64,000 nucleotides of DNA from Hyphomicrobiales bacterium. GTDB taxonomy: Bacteria > Pseudomonadota > Alphaproteobacteria > Rhizobiales > Rhizobiaceae. Below are positions 44,318 through 51,774 of the stretch, piece by piece. The notes beneath the pieces are model-generated. The model was given only the letters and a program-made list of their open reading frames with translations. It ran no database searches and was not told the origin of the DNA. Positions within the stretch are counted from its first letter, which is position 1. Every line of letters starts with the position of its first letter. Made by a program: the position numbers and the translations under genes. Location of the stretch: assembly GCA_900472575.1 (NCBI GenBank), contig UCIV01000001.1, positions 62,001 through 126,000 of the forward strand, written 5' to 3'.

Positions 44318-45642
44318 CGGCCGTTCCCGGCAGCGGCGACCTTAGGCTGCAGGCGGGCAGTCACGGTCAGCGGGTTGAGATAGGGTTCGAGCGCCTTGAT
44401 GGTCTTGGCCAGCGCACCGCGCAGGTCTTCCATCGCATCGCTCCCGGCCTCGACCATCTTGGCGCGGGCGGGATCGGTGATCAGCAGGTAATGCACGGCC
44501 TTGGCCAGCATCTCGACATCCTTGACCACCCGCGCGCCGCCCTTGCGAACGAGATGCTGATAGGCATCCCGGAAATTCTGGATGTTCGGTCCGGTCAGTA
44601 CGGCGCAGCCGATCATGGCCGGTTCCAGCGGGTTCTGGCCGCCTTCATTGGTCAGCGACCGGCCCACAAAGGCGATTTCGGTCAGGCGCAGGTAAAGCCC
44701 CATTTCGCCGATGGAATCGCCAAGGAAAATATCGGTCTCAGGCGTAAGTTCGTCATTGCGCGAACGACGGGCAACAACGAGGCCCTCTTCCTTGAGCATG
44801 GTTTCGATCGCATCAGCCCGGTCGGGATGGCGCGGCACGATGATGGTCAACTGGCCATTCTTCGGTTTCAGCGCCCGGTGAACGGTTGCTGCAGCCATTT
44901 CCTCGCCATCGAAGGTGGAGATTGCCGCCCAGGTCTTGCGGTCGCCTATCTCTGCCTTGTATTTCGCCAGCAGCAGCTCGTCGCAGGGCGGCGGATCCGT
45001 GTCACTCTTCAGGTTGCCGGAGACGATGACCGGCCATGCACCGAGGTCACGGAAGCGTTCTGCATCGAGATCGGACTGGGCGACGACGAGCGCCATCTTG
45101 TCGAACAGCGCCTCAGCCACCTTGGCGTGGTTGCTCCAGCGCGTGAAGGAGCGATCCGAAATGCGGGCATTGACCCGGATCTGCGGGATGCGGCGGCGCG
45201 CGAGTTCAGCGACGGTTGTCGGCCAGATTTCAGATTCCGCCGTAATGCAGGCATCCGGCCGCCAATAGGCGATGAAACGCTTGATCGGGAATTTAAGATC
45301 GATCGGCACATACTGATGGATGACCTCGTCGCCCAGTCGAGCGGCGACAAGGGCAGCGGAGGTGACAGTGCCGGTAGTCAGCACGACATGGATTTCGCGG
45401 CGGCGCAGTTCACGGATCAACGGCAGGATGGAAAGGGTTTCCCCGACGCTTGCCGAATGAACCCAGACCAGCGGCCCACGAGGACGCGGCTGGCTCGCAT
45501 AACCCAGTCTCTCAAGTCGTCTTGAGCGGTCTTCCTTGCCTTTCATCGCCCGGCAGGCGAGATAGGGGCCGGCCAAAGGATAAAGCGCCACGCCTGCAAG
45601 GCGATAACCGGCAAGAGCCATGCGAGCCACAGCACCGCTCAT
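44314..45642 (-). CDS. waaA: 3-deoxy-D-manno-octulosonic acid transferase
   Basis: The 442-aa Kdo transferase has an N-terminal membrane-anchor segment (about residues 8-30), the acceptor-site motif VWVHSASVGET with its essential Glu, and the C-terminal nucleotide-binding half (FVGRSLTNEGGQNPLEPAM). It adds Kdo from CMP-Kdo to the lipid A precursor at the inner membrane. It overlaps the HAD gene by 4 nt. The DUF4170 gene lies 163 bp upstream, with a hairpin between. Confidence 0.95.
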   Translation of the reverse strand: MSGAVARMALAGYRLAGVALYPLAGPYLACRAMKGKEDRSRRLERLGYASQPRPRGPLVWVHSASVGETLSILPLIRELRRREIHVVLTTGTVTSAALVAARLGDEVIHQYVPIDLKFPIKRFIAYWRPDACITAESEIWPTTVAELARRRIPQIRVNARISDRSFTRWSNHAKVAEALFDKMALVVAQSDLDAERFRDLGAWPVIVSGNLKSDTDPPPCDELLLAKYKAEIGDRKTWAAISTFDGEEMAAATVHRALKPKNGQLTIIVPRHPDRADAIETMLKEEGLVVARRSRNDELTPETDIFLGDSIGEMGLYLRLTEIAFVGRSLTNEGGQNPLEPAMIGCAVLTGPNIQNFRDAYQHLVRKGGARVVKDVEMLAKAVHYLLITDPARAKMVEAGSDAMEDLRGALAKTIKALEPYLNPLTVTARLQPKVAAAGNGR

Positions 45643-45733
45643 AGCCCTCGCTCCATATCCCTGCCTAGCGCCATCAATACCTCACCCCTGGAGCGATAAT
45701 TTAGCTCGTCTTACCTGCTTCATAAATGCGTCA

Positions 45734-45772
45734 AAAAAGCGAGCTTCAGGTCAAGTGCGCCTCAACCTGAAG
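45734..45772 (-). terminator. possible terminator between DUF4170 gene and waaA
   Basis: CTTCAGGT (45744-45751) and ACCTGAAG (45765-45772) form perfect 8-bp arms; on the minus strand CTCGC and then six T follow. The T-run is displaced by 5 nt, so it may be partial. Confidence 0.4.
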
Positions 45773-45804
45773 GCCTATCATATTTCTGGCGCCTTGTGTC
45801 AGGC

Positions 45805-46041
45805 CTACTTGATTTCAGGATCCAGAAGGCGGTGCATGTGGACGATGAAATAGCGCATCTCGGCATTGTCGACAGTCGACTGCGCCTTTGAGCGCCAGGC
45901 GGTCAGCGCTGTTGCGTAGTCGGGATAGATGCCAACAATGTCGAGGGCAGACAAATCCTTGAACTGCACGCCGTCCAGGCTCGCAAGTTCACCGCCAAAA
46001 ACCAGGTGCAGGAGCTGCTTCTTTTCGCTCGATTGCGTCAT
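45805..46041 (-). CDS. DUF4170 domain protein
   Basis: The 78-aa protein (LLHLVFGGELASLDGVQFKD, LSALDIVGIYPDYATALTAW, YFIVHMHRLLDP) belongs to DUF4170, a short family seen in Rhizobiales next to waaA and cysQ, as here. Function unknown; it has no signal peptide or TM helix. ATG 46041 is preferred to a TTG two codons upstream; the ribosome-binding site is weak for both. Confidence 0.85.
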   Translation of the reverse strand: MTQSSEKKQLLHLVFGGELASLDGVQFKDLSALDIVGIYPDYATALTAWRSKAQSTVDNAEMRYFIVHMHRLLDPEIK

Positions 46042-46121
46042 TTCCAAATCCGTCCATTTCTTGGTCAGAGCACATCCGCCTTTCTTCGAAACGCGAAACT
46101 ACTCCATCTCTCTGGTTCACC

Positions 46122-46165
46122 GCAATTCCGGGCGCAAAACCGGTTCCCACTTTTGCTGGAATTGC
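46122..46165. repeat. dispersed rhizobial palindrome
   Basis: GCAATTCC (46122-46129) and GGAATTGC (46158-46165) are perfect outer arms; inside them GCAAAA and TTTTGC also pair. I recognise this layout (GCAATTCC...CAAAACCG...CTTTTGCTGGAATTGC) as a small intergenic repeat very common in Rhizobiaceae genomes. It lies between cysQ and the DUF4170 gene; only this copy was noticed in the window. Confidence 0.6.
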
Positions 46166-46203
46166 TCTAGAAGCCCTTCCTCTGCGGCATTACGTCACAA
46201 AGG

Positions 46204-47004
46204 TCAACCCGCTGCACCGGTCACAAGATGGGGCAGAAGCACATGGCGCGCATGGCGGGTTCCAGCCACCAGAACGCCGTGACGGACAGTTTCGCGATTG
46301 TAGATCAGGGGTTGGTCATCAAGCCCGGTCAGTGCCCCGCCTGCACGCTCCAGTATCAGGTCGGCAGCGGCCAGATCCCAGTCATGGCTGTCCTTCTTCA
46401 CGATCGTCCCATCGATGCGTGCATCGGCCACCATGGCCAGCCGATAAGCGAGCGAGGGAACGTGGCTGACGCGATGGATTGCAAGCTCGGGCTGCAGCTT
46501 CTTGACGATCTTCTCGTCCGCGGCCAGCACCAGTTCGTCAACCTCCCCCTCGGATCGGACAGCGATCGGTGCGCCGTTCCTCAAAGCCGGACCTTCTGCC
46601 ACGGCCTGGTATTCCTGCTGCAGCGCCGGCGCGACGAGGACGCCCGCCACCGGGCGGCCCTCGTGGACAACCGCGACGGATACACACCAGATCGGTTCTC
46701 CGGCGATGAAGGCGCGGGTGCCGTCGATCGGATCGACCACGAACAGCGTCTCACAGGCCAGCCGGGCGCTGTCGTCGTCGGTCTCTTCCGAAAGCCAGCC
46801 ATAGTTCGGGCGCGCCTTCAGAAGAAGCGACTGGAGACGATCATTGGCGGCAAAGTCGGCGGCGCTGACCGGCGAGCGGCCCTCGTTCTTCCACCAGACT
46901 TCCGGCGATTGCCGGAAATAGCCGTTGGCGATCTCACCTGCCTGCCGGGCGGCATCGAGGATGAGGTCGAGATCGGCGCTCCAGTTTTTGTCGGAGGAAA
47001 CCAT
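46204..47004 (-). CDS. cysQ: 3'(2'),5'-bisphosphate nucleotidase / inositol monophosphatase family
   Basis: The 266-aa Li+-sensitive phosphatase carries the metal-site motifs YGWLSEETDDD, DPIDGTRAFIAG and SHDWDLAAADLIL. CysQ removes PAP formed during sulfate assimilation; inositol monophosphatase activity is an alternative since the families share all motifs. It starts 4 nt after the pmbA stop, so pmbA and cysQ are probably one transcript. An intergenic repeat follows it. Confidence 0.85.
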   Translation of the reverse strand: MVSSDKNWSADLDLILDAARQAGEIANGYFRQSPEVWWKNEGRSPVSAADFAANDRLQSLLLKARPNYGWLSEETDDDSARLACETLFVVDPIDGTRAFIAGEPIWCVSVAVVHEGRPVAGVLVAPALQQEYQAVAEGPALRNGAPIAVRSEGEVDELVLAADEKIVKKLQPELAIHRVSHVPSLAYRLAMVADARIDGTIVKKDSHDWDLAAADLILERAGGALTGLDDQPLIYNRETVRHGVLVAGTRHARHVLLPHLVTGAAG

Positions 47005-47008
47005 GGCG

Positions 47009-48355
47009 TCAGCTTCCCGCCAGCGTCATGCCCTCGATCGCGATGGTCGGCGAAGCGACACCGTATTTGCGGTCGATATCGTTTGCCAGCGTGAGACGCA
47101 TGAACATGTCCCTGAGGTTGGACGCGATCGTCACCTCGGAGACGGGGAAGGCAAGCTTGCCGTTTTCGATCCAGAAACCGCTGGCGCCGCGCGAATATTC
47201 GCCGGTGAGCATGTTTACGCCCTGGCCGATCAGTTCGGTCACATAAAGGCCGGTCCCCACCGACGCGATCAGTTCCTCCGGCGAGATATCGCCCGGTTCA
47301 AGCGCTAGGTTGGTAGAGGCCGGGGTGACGGAGTTACCGCCGCGCACGCCACGACCATTGGTCGGCAGGCCGAGTTCGCGGCCGGTGGAGGTCGACAGGA
47401 ACCAGTGCTTCAGCACGCCGTCCTCGATCATCGTCATCCGCTCGCCGGAAACACCTTCGCCATCGAAGGGACGCGAGGATGAACCGCGGACGATCAGCGG
47501 GTCGTCGGTGATGTTGAGACCGGCCTTCAAAACCTGCTGGCCCATCCTGTCACGCAGGAAGCTCGTCTTGCGCGCCACGGATGAACCATTGATGGCGCCG
47601 GCGATCGTGCCTACGAAACCACGCGCCATGCGCGGATCAAAAACGACGGTGACATTGCTTGCTGTCGGCACCTGGCGCGGATTGATACGGGCAACCGCAC
47701 GCTCGCCGGCGCGCCGACCGATCAGATCCGGCGCATCGAGATCGGCGTCATAAAGGCGACTGTCGAAATCGTAGTCGCGCTCCATCTTCGTGCCTTCGCC
47801 TGCAATTGCGCTGACGGATCGGCCGAAACGCGTGGCCATGTAGCTGCCGGAAAAGCCATGCGAGGTGACGAGAACCATGCCGCCCATGCCCGCAGAGGCG
47901 CCGGCGCCGGAAGAATTGGTGACGCCATTAACGGCCAATGCAGCAGCTTCGGCAGCAAGGGCTGCCTCACGCAATGCATCGGTCGGCACATCGGTCGGGT
48001 CAAAAAGGTCGAGATCCGGATAGGATTTCGCCAGTCGGTCCGCATCCGCCATGCAGACGAAGGGGTCTTCGGGAGAAACCTTCGCCATGGCGACGGCGCG
48101 TTCCGCAAGCGTCTTCATGTCGAAGCCCGGATTGGCCGACACGCTGGCAACCTTCTGGCCGACAAACACGCGCAGCGAAAAATCGTCGCTTTCCGATGAT
48201 TCAGTTCCCTCGACCTTGCCGAGGCGCACCGATACGGAGCGCGAGCGCGAGCGGACCACGACTGCATCGGCCGCATCGGCGCCTGCCGCCTTCGCCAGGT
48301 CGATTAGTTCAGAAGCACGGGATAAAAGCTGGGCGGAATCAATTTCAGAGCTCAT
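47009..48355 (-). CDS. pmbA: TldD/PmbA family protein (PmbA/TldE)
   Basis: The 448-aa protein is the TldE/PmbA half of the TldD-TldE metalloprotease; it contains GKVEGTESSESDDFSLRVFV, GERAVARINPRQVPTASNV and the C-terminal EYSRGASGFWIENG. The catalytic HExxxH of TldD is absent, as expected of TldE. The complex cleaves unfolded or modified peptides and, in some species, works with gyrase-targeting toxins or antibiotics such as microcin. ATG 48355 has AAAGG upstream and the family start; the frame could extend to 48568 but that would cover the divergent kef promoter. Confidence 0.92.
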   Translation of the reverse strand: MSSEIDSAQLLSRASELIDLAKAAGADAADAVVVRSRSRSVSVRLGKVEGTESSESDDFSLRVFVGQKVASVSANPGFDMKTLAERAVAMAKVSPEDPFVCMADADRLAKSYPDLDLFDPTDVPTDALREAALAAEAAALAVNGVTNSSGAGASAGMGGMVLVTSHGFSGSYMATRFGRSVSAIAGEGTKMERDYDFDSRLYDADLDAPDLIGRRAGERAVARINPRQVPTASNVTVVFDPRMARGFVGTIAGAINGSSVARKTSFLRDRMGQQVLKAGLNITDDPLIVRGSSSRPFDGEGVSGERMTMIEDGVLKHWFLSTSTGRELGLPTNGRGVRGGNSVTPASTNLALEPGDISPEELIASVGTGLYVTELIGQGVNMLTGEYSRGASGFWIENGKLAFPVSEVTIASNLRDMFMRLTLANDIDRKYGVASPTIAIEGMTLAGS

Positions 48356-48491
48356 ATTTGCAAGCCTTTCGTTCCTGTCCCATTTATTGTGAGCGCTTCG
48401 AAGCATCAAGTGTGCCACACCTTTTCTTGACCGGGTTGTCGCGTCTGCGAACAGCCCGACTGATTCATTCCGCCTATTCGAAAGTTTCTGC

Positions 48492-50309
48492 ATGACCGCA
48501 CCGGGCTCGCTATTCACCGAAATGTTGCTTCTGCTGGCCGGAGCGGTCATCGCCGCACCAATCTTCAAGAGGCTGGGGCTTGGAACGGTTCTCGGCTATC
48601 TGGCTGTCGGCGTCATCATCGGCCCGGTCTTCCAGCGTATCACCGATACGGAAGAGGTGCTGCATGTGGCGGAATACGGCGTCGTCTTCCTGCTCTTCGT
48701 CATAGGGCTGGAGCTCAAACCCTCGCGCTTATGGCAGATGCGCGGCGACGTGTTCGGTCTTGGTCCGGTTCAGGTTCTTTTGACCGGGCTTGCGCTTGCG
48801 GCGCTCGCCTTCGAGACCGGCATGGCGACGTGGCAGGGAAGCCTGATCGTCGGCTTCGGCCTTGCGCTATCCTCCACCGCCTTTGCATTGCAGTTGCTCA
48901 ACGACGCCGGCGATATCAACAGCCGCTACGGGCAACGCTCGTTTTCAGTTCTGCTGTTCCAGGATCTGGCGATCGTGCCGCTTCTGGCGCTGATCACCGT
49001 GCTTGCGCCGGGAACGGAGGAACAGGCCGCCACGCCGTTTGTCGATTTCGCCGTTGCGATCGCGGCCATCGGCGCGATGATCATCGCCGGAAAATATCTG
49101 CTCAATCCGATGTTCCAGATCATTGCCCGCACCGGCGCGCGCGAGGTGATGATCGCGGCCGCCCTGCTCGTCGTGCTCGGATCGGCCGCGGCAATGCAGA
49201 TGGTCGGCCTGTCGATGGCGATGGGGGCGTTTCTGGCCGGTGTGATGCTGGCGGAATCCTCCTATCGGCACGAGCTGGAGGCTGATATCGAGCCGTTCCG
49301 CGGCCTGCTTCTGGCACTGTTCTTCGTTGCGGTCGGCCTGTCGCTGGAACTCGAAGTGATCGTCGACAACATCCTGTTCATCATACCGGCCGTCATCGTG
49401 TTCATGGCGGTGAAGGCGTTTATCGTCTACGGGCTCTGCCGGCTCTGGGGCTCATCCCATAACGATGCGATCCAGATTGCCTTTCTGTTGCCGCAAGGCG
49501 GCGAATTCGCCTTCGTTCTGTTTACCACCGCCACCGCCGCCGGGCTTCTGTCATCCTCGACCGCCTCGCTGCTGATCGCCATCGTGACGCTTTCGATGGC
49601 GCTGACGCCGCTTGGTGCGGCACTTGCCAAACGCCTGATGCATGGTGAGGCGCGGGAGGAACTGGACGAGGACTTTGCCGGCGCCGGCGCAGACGTGCTG
49701 ATGATCGGCTTTTCCCGTTTCGGCCAGATCGCCTCGCAGATGCTGCTTGCCGGCGGCAGCGCCGTGACCGTGATCGATGATTCCGCCGATCGTATCCGCC
49801 AGGCCGCCAATTTCGGCTTCCGCATCTATTTCGGCGACGGCACCCGTCGCGACGTGCTCGTGTCATCCGGCATCGAAAAGGCCAAGATCGTCGTCGTTGC
49901 GACGCAGAAGAAGGAAACGACCAGCAGGATCGTCGAGCTTATCCAGTCCGAATTCCCCAATGTCCGGCTTTTCGCCCGTTCCTATGACCGCATCCATTCC
50001 CTGTGGCTGAGGGAAAAGGGCGTCGAATACGAATTGCGCGAAACGCTGGAATCCGGCCTGCTGTTTGGTGCCAAGACGCTGGAAGCGCTCGGCATGTCCG
50101 AAGCGCGCGCCGAGGAAATTCTTCAGGATATCCGCCGCCGCGACGAGGAGCGCCTGCAGATCCAAGCAGTCGAGGGCATTTCGGCAGGACGTGACAAGCT
50201 GTTCAACAGCCCCGTCAAGCCGGAACCGTTGATCAAGCCGAAACGCATCAGTGTTCAGGAAGACGTGGCCGACGAGGTGGAAGCGGGTCTGTCTCTGGGG
50301 AAATGGTAA
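48492..50309 (+). CDS. monovalent cation:proton antiporter-2 (Kef-type)
   Basis: The 605-aa protein has 12-13 TM helices (about residues 5-385; Na+/H+ exchanger fold) and a C-terminal RCK/TrkA-N domain (about 400-520) with the Rossmann motif MIGFSRFGQIASQMLLAGG. It resembles KefB/KefC and related K+/H+ antiporters. No Kef accessory oxidoreductase gene is adjacent, so glutathione gating cannot be assumed. It is divergent from pmbA (136 bp) and convergent with the patatin gene (11 bp). Confidence 0.9.
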   Translation: MTAPGSLFTEMLLLLAGAVIAAPIFKRLGLGTVLGYLAVGVIIGPVFQRITDTEEVLHVAEYGVVFLLFVIGLELKPSRLWQMRGDVFGLGPVQVLLTGLALAALAFETGMATWQGSLIVGFGLALSSTAFALQLLNDAGDINSRYGQRSFSVLLFQDLAIVPLLALITVLAPGTEEQAATPFVDFAVAIAAIGAMIIAGKYLLNPMFQIIARTGAREVMIAAALLVVLGSAAAMQMVGLSMAMGAFLAGVMLAESSYRHELEADIEPFRGLLLALFFVAVGLSLELEVIVDNILFIIPAVIVFMAVKAFIVYGLCRLWGSSHNDAIQIAFLLPQGGEFAFVLFTTATAAGLLSSSTASLLIAIVTLSMALTPLGAALAKRLMHGEAREELDEDFAGAGADVLMIGFSRFGQIASQMLLAGGSAVTVIDDSADRIRQAANFGFRIYFGDGTRRDVLVSSGIEKAKIVVVATQKKETTSRIVELIQSEFPNVRLFARSYDRIHSLWLREKGVEYELRETLESGLLFGAKTLEALGMSEARAEEILQDIRRRDEERLQIQAVEGISAGRDKLFNSPVKPEPLIKPKRISVQEDVADEVEAGLSLGKW

Positions 50310-50320
50310 GCCGGACGGCT

Positions 50321-51202
50321 TCAGCCCTTGGCGACGGATGCCTGAAGTGCATCCACTGCGCGCTTCAATTCATCCTTGACGTGGCTTGCCTCGTCCAGAA
50401 TTTCCTGCGCTTTGAGGAAATCCAGCACGCGGAAACGGTTGACCTGCGGGCGCAGGAAGATGTGCGGCGGATTTAGCTTCAGTTTCAGCGCGATCGAAGC
50501 CTGCATGGTTAGCTGGCTGGCACCGAACAGCGCGTCGATGCGGGTCGGCGGGTGGGTGCCGTCGCCTTCCGGTGCGCCAACGACATCGACGCCGATGACA
50601 ACGTCGGCAAGGTCGAGCAGCTGTTCATAGGGAACCGGATTGAATACGCCGCCGTCGATCATCACCCTTCCGTTGACCCAGACCGGCATGAACAGGCCGG
50701 GAATGGCGGCTGATGCGGCAATCGCGGTTCTGAGATCCCCCTCTTCGAGGATCACCTCGGCCTGCCCGTAATAATCGGTGGCGGAGATTTTAAGCTGGAT
50801 TTTCAGGTCGGAAAAATCCTCCGGGATATCGGGAGGAAGGAAGGCATCGAGGATGGGATCGAGATTGAAATGGCCGAAGCGGAAGCCGCCCAGCTTGTCG
50901 CGCATTGAAGCCGGTCCGAGCGTCCAGAGGCGATTGAACAGCGAATTGCGGTTGCCCATCGTGCGCACCGTATAGTCGCGGATGTCGGCGCCTCGCATGC
51001 CGGACGCCATGCCGGCCCCCATGATCGCGCCGATCGAAGATCCCGAAATCGCCACCGGTTTGATGCCGAGTTCATCGAGCGCCTCGATGATACAGATATG
51101 CGAGATGCCTCTTGCTCCGCCGCCGCCGAAGGCTACGGCATAACGCAGGCCCTCCCCGCTGTTTTCAGTATCCAGATCCGGCAGGGAGAGGCGTGTGTTC
51201 AT
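50321..51202 (-). CDS. patatin-like phospholipase
   Basis: The 293-aa patatin has the oxyanion motif GGGGARGISH, the nucleophile motif GSSIG and the catalytic Asp in MIDGGVFNPVP, i.e. a complete Ser-Asp dyad. Such enzymes hydrolyse acyl chains of membrane lipids. Lack of a signal peptide suggests action from the cytosol. It follows rsmD by 8 bp on the same strand, so it is probably at the end of a rlu-rsmD-patatin transcript. Confidence 0.92.
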   Translation of the reverse strand: MNTRLSLPDLDTENSGEGLRYAVAFGGGGARGISHICIIEALDELGIKPVAISGSSIGAIMGAGMASGMRGADIRDYTVRTMGNRNSLFNRLWTLGPASMRDKLGGFRFGHFNLDPILDAFLPPDIPEDFSDLKIQLKISATDYYGQAEVILEEGDLRTAIAASAAIPGLFMPVWVNGRVMIDGGVFNPVPYEQLLDLADVVIGVDVVGAPEGDGTHPPTRIDALFGASQLTMQASIALKLKLNPPHIFLRPQVNRFRVLDFLKAQEILDEASHVKDELKRAVDALQASVAKG

Positions 51203-51210
51203 GGCGAGGT

Positions 51211-51771
51211 TCAGCCTGGCTGATATCGATAAAATTCGATGCGGCTATCGCCGAACATCCGGCTTTCCAGCGGTTTGAAAACTGGATCGACGACGATCTC
51301 GGCATCAATCCGCTCTTCCAGCAGAACAAGAGCACCCGCGGCCAACCAGCCGCCGGCATGCGCCGCATGGAGTGCCTTTTCACCCAGGCCCTTGCCGTAA
51401 GGTGGATCGGCGAAAATCAGGTTGAACGGCTCGATATTGCCGATCGAACCGAGGCTGGTTGCGTCCCGACGGAGAATACGCGCCCGGCCATGCAGACCGA
51501 AACTGTCGATATTCTCCCAGAGAAGGCCCCTGCCTTCGACGCTGTTTTCAACGAACAAGGCCTGCTTGCAACCGCGCGACAGGGCTTCCAGCCCCACCGC
51601 GCCGGTTCCGGCAAAAAGGTCGATCACCCGTGTACCATCGAGCGCGTCCGGATAGACGTGCCCGAGGATATTGAACAGGCTTTCGCGCGTCCGGTCGATG
51701 GTCGGCCGGATATCATTCGTCTTCGGCGTGGCCAGAGCGCGGCCGCGGAACTCACCCCCTACGATCCGCAC
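51211..51771 (-). CDS. rsmD: 16S rRNA (guanine(966)-N2)-methyltransferase
   Basis: The 186-aa SAM methyltransferase has MRIVGGEFRGRAL, RPTIDRTRESLFNIL, motif I DLFAGTGAVGLEALSRG and the catalytic FADPPYGKGL. It methylates G966 of 16S rRNA. The start is a GTG (51771), only 3 nt after the stop of the upstream pseudouridine synthase gene, which fits translational coupling of two ribosomal RNA modification genes. Confidence 0.94.
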   Translation of the reverse strand: MRIVGGEFRGRALATPKTNDIRPTIDRTRESLFNILGHVYPDALDGTRVIDLFAGTGAVGLEALSRGCKQALFVENSVEGRGLLWENIDSFGLHGRARILRRDATSLGSIGNIEPFNLIFADPPYGKGLGEKALHAAHAGGWLAAGALVLLEERIDAEIVVDPVFKPLESRMFGDSRIEFYRYQPG

Positions 51772-51774
51772 AGC

